Assembly (NCBI GenBank): GCA_003194525.1
Contig: NBIV01000134.1
Span: 1-64,000, forward strand
Length of the DNA stretch: 64,000 nt
Origin: Gracilariopsis chorda
Taxonomy: Eukaryota > Rhodophyta > Florideophyceae > Gracilariales > Gracilariaceae
Direction of reading: 5' to 3'
In this document: piece by piece, positions 24,196-34,284 of the stretch
Layout: each line of letters opens with the position of its first letter
Numbering within the stretch: the first letter of the stretch is position 1
Notes under the pieces: generated by a model
The model's database searches: none
What the model saw: only the letters and a program-made list of their open reading frames with translations
What the model was told of the DNA's origin: nothing
Program-made: the position numbers and the translations under genes

Positions 24196-26133
24196 TCTCT
24201 CCATTATAATGATTTGTTCCTCTATGAGGGGGGTGTTCTTGATTGAATGGAGGCTTTGCGCCACAAAATCCTCTTGCACGCCCCCGTCTGCCCATCCAAA
24301 TCGCCCATTTGGCGCAACGCCTCCCTACCATTTAAAAAATTCAGCAGCAGCAGCAGCAGCAAAGCGTTCAGTTAATTAGCTGCTGCTGCTGCATGTTGAC
24401 TGTGCAATGGCTGCTGAATGGCTTGCAATACAATCAAATTGTTGTGCCAGCCACTCAGCAGCAAAACCCCGCCTGTTCATTCCGACACGTGGCAAATTGC
24501 ACTGCGCCAGTGCAGCGCATTCCGACACGTGGCAAATTGCACTGCGCCAGTGCAGCGTATACTGAAGTTTCATTGCAGACTTGCCTGCAACAGACGTATA
24601 TACTGCACTGGCGCAGTGCCAAATGCATCTCGCTTGCTGACCCTAACCACTGTTTTGCATCCCATTCAGGCTTGGCCAATAGCGCAGTGTCGTAACCTTT
24701 TGCTACTTTGGGCACTGTTTGCTGGCCTGGGACGTAGGCAAGGCCGAGCTCGTGTGCAGGTCGCCACAAGAGTAACCCACTAAGTACCACGGATCTGGGA
24801 AAAGTCAGGTGCTCATCTGTGGTATACTGGTCGTTTGACGGCGATCAGGAAGTCTGAGGGTTTACCGGACCTAATACCAGCTTGCTGTGCACAGTCCGGG
24901 GCGGCCGCCGTGTCGTACCTCTTCGGGCCGGAAAGCACACTTCGGTGTGTGAGTAAAGGCAGACCAATCCTTACAACCGGACTGCTTTCAGTGGTGCCGC
25001 AGGTGTACATGGAGGCCGAGCCAAGTGGTAATGTGAGACGAGTGTACACAAACATTCTCAACGAATTGCCGTGGAAGAGTGATCTGTGGATATTGTGCTC
25101 GGTTCAAGTGCTGTACCTCACGGAACAAGTACGCCAAGCCGATGATCCTGCATTTGCGTCGCTGTTACGTTCCATTGCACGAAACACAATATCCAACAAC
25201 GCTCCGCTATCACTCAGATCTACCGGTGGCATGCAAACCGCCTACCAATTCCTGTGGAAGTGGCTCACAACACGACGCAAGGAGGATGTGGATCTCAGCA
25301 AAATGCTCATTGCCTCCACAAATCAGTTGGTCGATGAACACAATGCGGCAGCGCTAGATCTGTTTCCTGGTGAACGCTTCACTCTTCCGTCAGCTACGAC
25401 GGTACAACCTGACCGTGTACCAAACTCAGAGCCCGACGTCACCAATACCTTTGTTCCCGAGTTTGCGTATCAGTATGCACCTACTGGTGTACCTCCTCAT
25501 AACTTGGATTTGAAGATTGGTGTGCCAGTTATGGTCATTCGGAACGTGTTGCATCCGGCTGTGCTCAACGGAAAGCTGTTCGTAGTCGTGCGTGTAGATC
25601 ACTTTACGATGCAGGTGGCTCGATTCGACGAGAACGGACAGGTGCTCGAACGACAGCTCCTGCATCGTATCGACTTCGAGTTTTCTTTCGCAGACATTCG
25701 CATGATTCGAAGGCAGTTCCCTATTCGTCTTGCGTTTGCAGCTACAGTTCACAAAGGACAGGGAAAAACCTTGGATGGCTTGGTTGTGGATGTACGATCC
25801 AACTTCTTCTGCGCAGGTCAGTTGTATGTCGCATTGTCGCGCGTTCGAAGGAACGACCATGTGCTGCTCCTGCATGATCCGCTGCTTACACCCGAAAATG
25901 CGCACACAATTCATCCCATGCCTGTTCCCATCGCCAACCCAGTGCTGCCTGAAGCTATTCAGTTCTGCATCCCTCCACAACCGTAATCATATCTCTTTCA
26001 TTCTTCTTTCATTGAACTAAACTACTTGCTTTTCTGCTTTTGCTTTCTCCACCCTCTTTTTTCCTCACCGCTGTTTATCACTCCTCCACCGCGGCGCGCA
26101 GCGCCGCCCGCGGCCGAAGGCCGCTTCCTCTTG
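24196..26133 (+). mobile_element. Array unit 15, type B (1938 bp)
   Basis: Best-preserved B unit. Confidence 0.85.
24835..25986 (+). CDS. Leader-helicase fusion, unit 15 (type B), unbroken frame
   Basis: This is the only array copy whose frame runs without a break from leader to stop (383 codons if counted from the TTG at 24835; the first in-frame ATG is at MEAEPSGN). Residues 1-52 are leader (GLPDLIPACCAQSGAAAVSYL); helicase sequence starts at VVPQVYMEAEP. Motif V ([13 protein letters not shown]) and motif VI (YVALSRVRR) are intact; motifs I-III are absent, so no ATPase is expected. The leader is homologous to the ORF at 44883-45275 in the older element H0, where it is not joined to helicase, so the fusion looks like an internal-deletion product. 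Whether it is translated is unknown; a non-ATG start makes it doubtful. Confidence 0.55.
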   Translation: MTAIRKSEGLPDLIPACCAQSGAAAVSYLFGPESTLRCVSKGRPILTTGLLSVVPQVYMEAEPSGNVRRVYTNILNELPWKSDLWILCSVQVLYLTEQVRQADDPAFASLLRSIARNTISNNAPLSLRSTGGMQTAYQFLWKWLTTRRKEDVDLSKMLIASTNQLVDEHNAAALDLFPGERFTLPSATTVQPDRVPNSEPDVTNTFVPEFAYQYAPTGVPPHNLDLKIGVPVMVIRNVLHPAVLNGKLFVVVRVDHFTMQVARFDENGQVLERQLLHRIDFEFSFADIRMIRRQFPIRLAFAATVHKGQGKTLDGLVVDVRSNFFCAGQLYVALSRVRRNDHVLLLHDPLLTPENAHTIHPMPVPIANPVLPEAIQFCIPPQP

Positions 26134-28077
26134 TCTCAACACCCCACTCTTAATGATTTACACATGTATGAGGGGGGTGTTGTTGATTGATAGGAGGCGG
26201 TGCGCCAATTAACCGCTCTGTATGCCCCTCTACGCGCATGCAAAACTGCCATTTGGCGCAACGCCTCCCTACCACTTAAAAAATTCAGCAGCAGCAGCAG
26301 CAGCAAAGCGTTCAGTTAATTTGCTGCTGCTGCTGCAAGTTGACTGTGCAATGGCTGCTGAATGGCTTGCAATACAATCAAATTGTTGTGCCAGCCACTC
26401 AGCAGCAAAACCCCGCCTGTTCATTCCGACACGTGGCAAATTGCACTGCGCCAGTGCAGCGCATTCCGACACGTGGCAAATTGCACTGCGCCAGTGCAGC
26501 GTATACTGAAGTTTCATTGCAGACTTGCCTGCAACAGACGTATATACTGCACTGGCGCAGTGCCAAATGCATCTCGCTTGCTGACCCTAACCACTGTTTT
26601 GCATCCCATTCAGGCTTGGCCAATAGCGCAGTGTCGTAACCTTTTGCTACTTTGGGCACTGTTTGCTGGCCTGGGACCTAGGCAAGGCCGAGCTCGTGTG
26701 CAGGTCGCCACAAGAGTAACCCACTAAGTACCACGGATCTGGGAAAAGTCAGGTGCTCATCTGTGGTATACTGGTCGTTTGACGGCGATCAGGAAGTCTG
26801 AGGGTTTACCGGACCTAATACCAGCTTGCTGTGCACAGTCCGGGGCGGCCGCCGTGTCGTACCTCTTCGGGCCGGAAAGCACACTTCGGTGTGTGAGTAA
26901 AGGCAGACCAATCCTTACAACCGGACTGCTTCCAGTGGTGCCGCAGGTGTACATGGAGGCCGAGCCAAGTGGTAATGTGAGACGAGTGTACACAAACATT
27001 CTCAACGAATTGCCGTGGAAGAGTGATCTGTGGACATTGTGCTCGGTTCAAGTGCTGTACCTCACGGAACAAGTACGCCAAGCGGATGATCCGGCATTTG
27101 CGTCGCTGTTACGTTCCATTGCACGAAACACAATATCCAACAACGCTCCACTACCACTCAGATCTACCGGTGGCATGTAAACCGCCTACCAATTCCTGTG
27201 GAAGTGGCTCACAACACGACGCAAGGAGGATGTGGATCTCAGCAAAATGCTCATTGCCTCCACAAATCAGTTGGTCGACGAACATAATGCGGCAGCGCTA
27301 GATCTGTTTCCTGGTGAGCGCTTCACTCTTCCGTCAGCGACAACCGTGCAACCTGTTCGTGGACAGAACCCAGAGTCTGACTTTGCCAGTTCTATCGTCC
27401 CCGAGTTTGCATATCAGTATGCGCCTACTGTAGTACCGCCTCATAACTTGGACTTGAAGATTGGTGTGCCAGTTATGGTCATTCGGAACGTGCTGCATCC
27501 CGCTGTGGTCAACGGAAAGCTGTTCGTAGTCGTGCGTGTCGATCAATTTACGATGCAGGTGGCTCGATTCGACGAGAACAGACAGGTGCTCAAACGACAG
27601 CTCCTGCATCGTATCGACTTCGAGTTTTCTTTCGCAGATATTCGCATGATTCGAAGGCAGTTTCCCATTCGTCTCGCGTTTGCAGCTACCGTTCACGAAG
27701 GACAGGGAAAGACGTTGGATGGCTTGGTTGTGGATGTGCGATCCAACTTCTTCTGCGCTGGTCAGTTGTATGTCGCATTGTCGCGCGTTCGAAGGAACGA
27801 CCATGTGCTGCTCCTGCATGATCCGCAGCTTACACACTCGAATGCGCACACAATTCATCTCATGCCTGTTCCCATCGCCAACCCAGTGCTGCCTGAAGCC
27901 ATTCAGTTCTGCATCCCTCCACAACCGTAATCATATCTCTTGCATTCTTTTTTCATTGAATTAAACTACTTGCTTTTCTGCTTTTGCTTTCTCCACCCTC
28001 TTTTTTCCTCACCGCTGTTTATCACTCCTCCACCGCGGCGCGCAGCGCCGCCCGCGGCCGAAGGCCGCTTCCTCTTG
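26134..28077 (+). mobile_element. Array unit 16, type C (1944 bp)
   Basis: Best-preserved C unit, followed by a slightly rearranged type II head (TCTCATCTCAACACTCTTAATG). Confidence 0.85.
26779..27930 (+). pseudogene. Leader-helicase fusion, unit 16 (type C), premature stop
   Basis: Frame is continuous apart from a substitution that makes TAA at 27178-27180 (GGC ATG TAA, where other copies read CAA). Two further replacements are visible downstream: VLKRQ for VLERQ and HEGQGK for HKGQGK in motif V. These are base substitutions, unlike the indels of units 5-12, so this copy shows real mutational decay. Confidence 0.75.
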
Positions 28078-28542
28078 TCTCATCTCAACACTCTTAATGA
28101 TTTTCTCAACACCCCACTCTTAATGATTTACACATGTATGAGGGGGGTGTTGTTGATTGACGGGAGGCGGTGCGCCAATAAACCGCCCTGTATGCCCCTC
28201 TATGCGCATGCAAAACTGCCATTTGGCGCAACGCCTCCCTACCATTTAAAAAATTCAGCAGCAGCAGCAGCAGCAAAGCTTCCTGCTTACTGGCTGGCAC
28301 TCCCATAATGACTGCAGTGCCACCCAGTTACACAGAGCAACGTGTCGCGCTTCCTCATCATTGGCTGGCACTGCAGTCAATTTAGGCACCTAGGCGCCGC
28401 GGCGCCCCGTGGTTCTACGAGCGCTATTGCGAGCGCAAGCGAGCAAAGTGCTCGGAAAGCCTCCGAACGCTACGAAATACACAAAGCTACAAAACCAACG
28501 CGGCGCGCAGCGCCGCCCACGGCCGAAGGCCGTTTCCGCTTG
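28078..28542 (+). mobile_element. Array unit 17, type II with duplicated head (465 bp)
   Basis: The first 25 or so bases of the head are imperfectly duplicated (CTCAACACTCTTAATGATTT twice), accounting for its extra length. Confidence 0.8.
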
Positions 28543-28975
28543 TCTCTCCATTATAAGTATTTGTTCCTCTATGAGGGGGGTGTTCTTGATTGAATGGAGG
28601 CGTTGCGCCACAAAATCCTCTTGCACGCCCCCGTTTGCCCATCCAAATCTCTCATTTGGCGCAACGCCTCCCTACCATTTAAAAAATTCAGCAGCAGCAG
28701 CAGCAGCAAAGCTTCCTGCTTACTGGCTCGCACTCCCATAATGACTGCAGTGCCACCCAGTTACACAAAGCAACGTGTCGCACTTTCTCATCATTGGCTG
28801 GCACTGCAGTCAATTTAGGCACCTAAGCGCCGCGGCGCCCCGTGGTTCTACGAGCGCTATTGCGAGCGCAAGCGAGCAAAGTGCTCAGAGAGCCTCCGAA
28901 CGCCACGAAATACACAAAGCTACAAAACCAACGCGGCGCGCAGCGCCGCCCACGGCCGAAGGCCGTTTCTACTTG
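28543..28975 (+). mobile_element. Array unit 18, type II with type A head (433 bp)
   Basis: TCTCTCC head of the A type on a type II body; several substitutions (ctaaGcgcc for ctaGgcgcc, accAcaaag). Last complete unit; the base after its CTTG is T, consistent with an A|T insertion for the array as a whole. Confidence 0.8.
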
Positions 28976-29084
28976 TAAGCACCTCAACACCCACCGCACT
29001 ATAATGATTTGCGCAAGGATGAGGGGATGTTGTTGACTGAGCGGAGGCGGTGCGCGAAAAAACCTACTGGCATGCCCCCATCTG
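28976..29084 (+). mobile_element. 5' fragment of older Helitron-like element H0
   Basis: CCTCAACACCC, then ATAATGATTTG, GAGGGGATGTTGTTGA and GGAGGCGGTGCGCG follow in the order of a type II head, with substitutions. It stops at ATCTG, where the copia LTR begins; the remainder of the head (GCGTAACGCCTCC, then AAAAAATTCAGCAG) resumes beyond the right LTR near 44515. Six bases, TAAGCA, separate it from unit 18. Confidence 0.6.
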
Positions 29085-29251
29085 TGTTGTACTACGCTTA
29101 ATACAGAGCTGTTATAGTCATAATGCTGTTGATGAAGATAGATGAGAGTGGGATTGCAAAGATAGTAAAGAGGGTGCCGGACTGGATGGTTAAGGCCATT
29201 TGGTCTTCGCCTTTTACACTAAACTAAAATACGAAATGCTTACAGAGACTA
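29085..29251 (-). repeat. Left copia LTR, segment 1
   Basis: Aligns with 44213-44368: TGTTGTAC, then ACAGAGCTGTTRTAG, ATGCTGTTGATGAAGATAGATG and CTCGCCTTTT/TTCGCCTTTT blocks in the same order. Cut at its inner edge by the Helitron-like insertion at 29252. Confidence 0.75.
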
Positions 29252-29399
29252 CAAGGAAAAGCGGCCTTCGGACGCACGCGGTGCTTCGCGCCGCGGGCAA
29301 AATTTTTCATAAGATATCCGCACAATGTTTGGTTTACGCATAAACTAAACTATGTCAAACTAATGACGCCCTTCTAAACAGTTCACAGCTTCTTGTAGA

Positions 29400-31163
29400 A
29401 CATGGAATTTGATGCTCACTGGCATTGGATGGAACTCCTGCACATTTTGTGACGTTTCGTCATCAATAGGCAGCAGTTACACATCATCAGATGTTCTGAC
29501 ACGCGAAAGTCTAACATAGACCTGACAAGGCAAAAACAAGTTTATTGGAAGTCAATTATCATTTTCTTTAGCTTTTGTCCTTGCAATTTATGCAATGTTG
29601 CTTCAAAAGCCAATCCAATGGGAAACTGTCGATGTTTGGTTTTCAATCTGCAAACTCTAAAACAAATTCAATGCAGTGCAGTAAAAAGCGTTGCTGAATT
29701 TCCCCATGTTCATCAATGCCCGAAACTCGAATCACTCTGCGATAAATGCTGGTAACGATAAACATCTTTCCATTCAGCAAGTGCGGATGAAGTACATTTC
29801 GAATCTCTATAACAGGAAAAACCAAGTTCAGTTTCAAATCGTAGTGCAGGACTCCAGTTGGAGCGTAATTATACGTCAGTGCAGATCCAATGATACTATT
29901 TGTGTGAAATTTTTCACCGGTTGGCCCACGGTTGGGAAAGATCATCGTTACAGACTTCAATTCAAACATTCTTGGGAGTTATTCCAATGCCGTCTGGTTA
30001 TGTTACTCCACTAATTGTTTTGTTGGCGCAACAATCAATCGGTCGAGCTTGACATTCTTTTTCTTCCGTTTTGTAAACCATTTCCTAAGCACCTTTTATG
30101 CTTCCTGTACATCTGACGTAGACATGAGTGGAAGCCTTGCAGATGCTGGAAACATTCCACGACCAAGACTGAGCAAACCTTTTGCAAAACCTGGATCATA
30201 TTGTTGACGAACCTGTTCTGTAAGGCGAAGAACTTTGACTCTTCTGTTCCAAAGCTCGCAAGAGTACCATAGAAGCTCCCGTAGGAGACTGACTGGAATA
30301 AAACGAATTGTTCCATGCGTTTAGGATACTGTTCTCGTTCTTGGAACGACTGGAAGCAGTTGCATATAACCGCCTGCCATATCTACGACCATGCCTCCAA
30401 AGTCTTTCGAAGAGTTTCTTAAGGCCTTCAATACTGTATTCACAATCTCGAAGAGCATTTTCGGGCACTTTGAAGCTTCATCAATTACCAGCAGAATAGT
30501 CTTCCGTACTATTTCTGCTCTCTGTGATCGTGGTCCGTACTTGGAAAGTGTCCGACGCTCTCTACTCTGCGAATCTTTGTTTTCATCAACTCCCAATGCA
30601 AGAAAACTATGCAAAAATCTTCCGCCTTCATATAGAGCAGCAGCAATACCTGTCTTCGCTGTCATCTGCACCAATAGGCCTTCGCGCTCAACAATATCTC
30701 TCAGCAAAGATAGAAGATAGGTCTTCCCTGTCCCCGCTCGTCTTTGTAAGAAGAAAACGCTTCCGTGTGTGTTGCGTCTTTCAGACTCTCCCATTCTCTC
30801 TCGGTATTGTATTTCTCTCATTATTTTTTCAAAAACTTGCTTCGGACCTTCTCTCAGATCATCATATCCCTCTTTTAACCTTCGCCTGGACCTCGAAAAA
30901 GAGCTGCGAGGTACTTCAGCTTCTTCCTCTGCTAATTGCAGTTCGCTCTCTCTGATATGAAGTTGTGGTACAGTATGATGAAAGAAGGGATCATTTTCGA
31001 TAAGCCGACCGCCATGTCTGTCCGAAATCTCAATGATTCTTTGAAATAGTTCTTCTCTTCTTTGTGCTCTGTTTCCCTCGGTTATATCTGCAGTTAGAGC
31101 TCGTTCGTGCTTTTCAATCACAGTTTTAGGATTTACCCCTTGTTGAAAGGAAGTGAAAGCCAA
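29400..31163 (-). pseudogene. Helitron helicase domain of E3
   Basis: In the first 280-codon frame: Walker A RAGTGKT (about residues 142-148), Walker B LLVIDEAS (224-231), motif III as GGYMQLLPVV where the array has GDYSQLLPVV, so the conserved Asp is Gly. Several frames continue downstream: LTEQVRQQYDPGFA, LIVAPTKQLVE, YAPTGVLHYDLKLN (29643-29969), RQFPIGLAFEATLHKLQG (motif V, decayed) and VYVRLSRVR (motif VI) near 29470. This is a Pif1-family 5'-3' DNA helicase as found in Helitron Rep/Hel proteins. At least three frameshifts or stops make it nonfunctional. The same blocks in the same order link it to the array copies at moderate similarity. Confidence 0.75.
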
Positions 31164-31199
31164 GTAACGCAGTCAGCAGGAGTAGAATGGTATCTTACT

Positions 31200-31805
31200 G
31201 CCTCATCAAAAGCCGTTTCGTACTCGTCACCATGGATATGTATTCCACGGGCTACTGCCCCTTCTCTATACGTTGCCAACGTTCCCAACACGCTTCGGAT
31301 CATCAAAGGAGCTGAATGCAGAGTTCATAAGCAATATTCAAAGAGCGAAGAGTTCGGGATTTGCGGGAGAAGCAAATCTAATTCGAGTCACAGTTCGATC
31401 ATTTTCAGATCGCGGCATGACGTACATTCGTGGACTTCCTCCATCCCGAGTGGAGTCAGACTCTGGTACAGAGCGGGGTAGTTTATCGTATACACGTACA
31501 GTCTCGTAGTATGTCAAGTCTTTAATTTTTGTGCTAGTACGAAGCAACTATTTCTGAAGAAGAGTACCAGAGTTCAGCAGCACATTATCGGTGTACAGTC
31601 TTCGCTTAGAGTGTTCTGTCCATGTTAGGCTCCTTTCGTCTCGGTTGTTCGCATCCCTCGATGAAATATATGTTGCTGTATCATACGGGGCATGAATTTC
31701 ACCATAAGGGTAGAGCAGTGGAAAAGCTCCCTTCTCAGCTTCCATTGAATCAGGCTTCAAACGCTTGTACTTGACAACTTGACGTCGAAGATTTCTGGTT
31801 GACAT
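31200..31805 (-). pseudogene. Helitron Rep/Hel central part with Rep domain deleted
   Basis: ATG at 31805 opens an 85-codon frame with LKPDSMEAEKGAFPLLYPYGE, the FPLLFPYGE-type block that precedes the Rep nuclease in Helitron proteins, ending in LLNSGTLLQK. Directly after comes DLTYYETVRVYDKL, RMYVMPRSEND and NPELFALRILL, which in Helitron proteins lies between Rep and helicase. The several hundred residues expected in between, with the HUH and tyrosine motifs, are missing. Next is RGIHIHGDEYETAFDEAV, the usual pre-helicase block. Stops and one frameshift interrupt the rest. Confidence 0.6.
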
Positions 31806-31987
31806 GTGATGGGATTCTCTTCCGCCTATCAGCTAGGCAACTGGGGCGTCCGACCTGAACAGTCCACTTGGCTCTACGACGAAAGCTCTCATTGCAAGAG
31901 GTCGGCCTTGGCCGTCTTCTGGTAACGGTCCTGCACCAGGGCTCACCTCGATTCGGGCTTCACTGGCACCTTGATAATTCTAGACAA

Positions 31988-32170
31988 CTATTCCTTCCAG
32001 AATAGCGTCTGCAGAGATGTCCAGAGTAGACCGTCTGCGTTTGATCTCCTGCGAGCACTTTCGTCTGGTCTGAACAAATTTCTATATCTCTGTCGGACAA
32101 TATCTGGTCTTGGTTGCATGAGATCGTACAACTTTGGAACCAAGTATCGCATATTCGGGTGAGACACCAT
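31988..32170 (-). pseudogene. Probable Rep/Hel segment of E3
   Basis: Sixty codons from an ATG (MRYLVPKLYDLMQPRPDIVRQRY), lying between the N-terminal zinc region and the FPLLYPYGE block. Its position and the LYD...P...QRYR pattern fit the segment of Helitron proteins with 'L...L...NP...R'. The similarity is weak. Confidence 0.35.
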
Positions 32171-32250
32171 TCTTCTCGTGAAAGAAAAAGATAATCATGT
32201 GAATTAAGACTGGGAGGACCTTCCAACCACAAATATGTGTAGCACACGTT

Positions 32251-33000
32251 CTAGTCTGGAGCAGAAAGAGACATATTGCCTTGAAGTTGAAGAACTGACG
32301 GACCTCCACCCCGAACGTATTTCATATCTATAAAGGTGACAACGGTTGCAAATAACAAATTTAAGTGTGTTGATAGCGTTTGAAAAGAACGCAAGCGATA
32401 TATGTCTTCAAGTTGCGAATTGATATGCACTCGTCTGAAAGAAACTTCAAGCGATCTGGAGCTTTTATATCCACAGCAAGTTCCTTCGGTCTCTGCACCA
32501 AGCAGAACTGCGCCACAATATATGCACATACGAATACGAAGCACCCACCCCGAATTTTTGAGAGGACACCGAGGTGCTCGATGGCCATTTGCACCGCACG
32601 TCCCACAACACGCTGGAAGTGTGCCAGTGATTGGTTGGTACTCCGGATATGAAGAGCTTGGACGTGCGAGGCCTTGACGAATATTTTCTGCCCTTGCATC
32701 CCAGACATCTTTCGCTCCATATTGAATTCCCTGGCGAAGTCTCCCAGCGAACTGCATAACCGTCCTATCTCGTTTCTTGTGAATACCGGAAGAATGAGAG
32801 GAGTCAAAATGAATCTCTTCAGGGTTATGAGGTTCCATAACATTTTGAAGAAGCTCGGTTCTAGTTCCTAAGTCCACCTGCGCAAGCTCATCGGTTATGT
32901 CTCGATGATGCATGGGCTGTATACTCTCTCTTGGACGACAACCTGCTTCTGACCGGCGTCCACCATGTCTTGATGGCTGTCCATGCGAAGAAGAGCTCAT
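32251..33000 (-). CDS. Helitron-type N-terminal protein with zinc motifs (E3)
   Basis: A 249-codon frame from a true ATG. Residues 1-125 are charged and unassigned. C132-x2-C135-x4-H140-x4-C145 (CGTCGANGHRAPRC) fits a CCHC zinc knuckle. It is followed by C159-x2-C162 and CC at 175-176 (CIYCGAV...TCCG), the cysteine pattern at the start of the Helitron-like N-terminal domain, then FIDMKYVRGGGPSVLQLQGN, comparable to the block that follows it in that family. The frame ends at residue 249 where the domain would go on (next recognisable part is at 32170-31988 and 31805), so it is the first part of a broken Rep/Hel protein. A related piece is at 46510-46845. Confidence 0.6.
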   Translation of the reverse strand: MSSSSHGQPSRHGGRRSEAGCRPRESIQPMHHRDITDELAQVDLGTRTELLQNVMEPHNPEEIHFDSSHSSGIHKKRDRTVMQFAGRLRQGIQYGAKDVWDARAENIRQGLARPSSSYPEYQPITGTLPACCGTCGANGHRAPRCPLKNSGWVLRIRMCIYCGAVLLGAETEGTCCGYKSSRSLEVSFRRVHINSQLEDIYRLRSFQTLSTHLNLLFATVVTFIDMKYVRGGGPSVLQLQGNMSLSAPD

Positions 33001-33309
33001 GTCGGATTGCGGGAACCGGAGAGAGATTGAGAGATTTAGTCATCACCTCTCGATGGAACATGTACCGTCTCTGCCCCTTCAGTAGAGAACTGGTGTTGCA
33101 CAATAGTTTCTGGCCTGACATATACGTATACATATTTTCTTCATTGTCTCAAGATGTTCCTAACACCAGCAGTACCTTGATATTTTACATACGTAGTACT
33201 TTACTAAGTACCTATGCGTTGCATTCTTATTCGTTCTTCGTTTCAGACGTCAATACATATCGAGTACGATTAACCTACGTATGCAACGTATAGTTAGTTC
33301 CTATTCTTG

Positions 33310-33645
33310 TTACAGCTTTCTACGTTTGTAGAACTGTGTGGCCTTCGTATGCACTATATATATATATATTTTTTTTGGTTAGAAGGGTATACGTTTGCAG
33401 TACTGTGAAGCGTACGTATGCGGTATGTAAACTATAACTAATTTTTTAGAAGGGTATACGTTCCCAGCACTGTCCAGCCTACGTATGAACTACATAGATT
33501 ACAACTATTTTTGCTAGAAGAGTATACGTTTGCTGCACTTTGCAGCCTACGTACACACTACGTAAAATGTAACTATTTTTGTTAGAAGGATATACGTAGG
33601 TTGTACTATACGTTATTTTTGTTGTTGTTTGAATAGGATACGTTT
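33310..33645 (+). repeat. 67-68-bp minisatellite rich in TATACGT and TACGTA
   Basis: AGAAGGGTATACG-like starts at 33379, 33446, 33514 and 33582 give periods of 67, 68 and 68; a more diverged unit precedes them (from about 33312) with a (TA)n run. Each unit carries CTACGTATG or CGTACGTATG. It lies inside E3, upstream of its - strand gene. Confidence 0.8.
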
Positions 33646-33704
33646 CTATTTCACCTATTGTCTAATGTGCTGAAGATTGTTTACTTAGGCTAGAGCGTAC
33701 CCTA

Positions 33705-34085
33705 ATGTTGAAGGAAACGTTTATCCAAGCAGCGATCTACAACTTATTTTACTCTACTTCTTCTTTTCAACTATTTTCTAACACCGTGGCCGATATGTCC
33801 CAAACAGAGGTTTGCTACCTACAACTATGCCATTTGCGGGACCGTAAGGATGCTATTCTACCACACTTGGGCACATTATTGGAAAAATGGTGCATCATAC
33901 AGGCTGCATTGAGGTACACTGATAAGCACCGTAGCGATGTCAATTGTTTGTTTTTGGAAGAGATTTTGTGCTCCATTGCCCCTAAAATCTACACCGTGTA
34001 CACGGACGGAATTGGAAGACTACCGCGCGATTGGACGCAGCAAAGATTTGCATGTTCGGTGGATGTCAGAGATATCCACGTGTAA
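33705..34085 (+). CDS. Unassigned 126-codon ORF in E3
   Basis: Opens with ATG (33705), second ATG at SQTEVCYLQLCHLRDRKDA. No known motif was recognised. It runs opposite to the E3 helicase gene, near its 5' end. It could be chance; composition is not unusual. Confidence 0.2.
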   Translation: MLKETFIQAAIYNLFYSTSSFQLFSNTVADMSQTEVCYLQLCHLRDRKDAILPHLGTLLEKWCIIQAALRYTDKHRSDVNCLFLEEILCSIAPKIYTVYTDGIGRLPRDWTQQRFACSVDVRDIHV

Positions 34086-34284
34086 GACGGGTTCAACGGG
34101 GCTGATAGAAGTTGAGGCTGTCGAGAGTGACAGATCATACACATGTTCGACCGATTCGCGCCAGTACGGCAAATCCTTTGATTACCATTGGCTAGTCGTT
34201 TGGAGGGAAATAAATGTGCTTTCATTCATGTATTTCCAAGGGGTTAACTTGCTCGTTTTCAGAGCAATCCTTAGTTAGGTTAGA

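Larger units (their letters stand above)
2365..28975 (+). repeat. 26.6-kb tandem array of 18 Helitron-like elements
   Basis: Eighteen elements lie head to tail on the + strand with no intervening DNA; at the junctions the end CTTG is followed at once by TC. Order (start): A 2365, II 4163, A 4601, B 6399, C 8343, II 10298, A 10738, B 12548, C 14479, A' 16369, B 18093, C 20024, II 21961, A 22398, B 24196, C 26134, II 28078, II 28543. The same positions in successive groups are offset by about 6.1 kb (A 4601 to 10738 is 6137; C 8343 to 14479 is 6136), so II-A-B-C is a higher-order unit; the third group lacks II. Tandem rolling-circle elements are known to arise by terminator read-through; unequal crossing-over is the likely route to the higher-order unit. 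The family assignment rests on helicase similarity, TC start, 3' hairpins and A/T insertion context. Confidence 0.85.
29252..34284 (-). mobile_element. Helitron-like element E3 with Rep-less helicase gene (5.0 kb)
   Basis: On the - strand its 3' end is GCGGCGCGAAGCACCGC, a decayed second hairpin, and TTTTCCTTG, the same tail as the array units. Its 5' end is taken as TCTAACC at 34284, directly after the CTAG end of E2. It contains a helicase gene with all C-terminal blocks, a Helitron-type N-terminal region and a 67-bp minisatellite. The 5' boundary is an inference from the neighbour's end; the 3' boundary is fixed by comparison with the uninterrupted LTR. Confidence 0.65.

Noticed and set aside
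2365-28975. CRISPR-like regular repeats
   Set aside because: Repeats are long elements and 40-bp minisatellites with no unique spacers, and the genome is eukaryotic.
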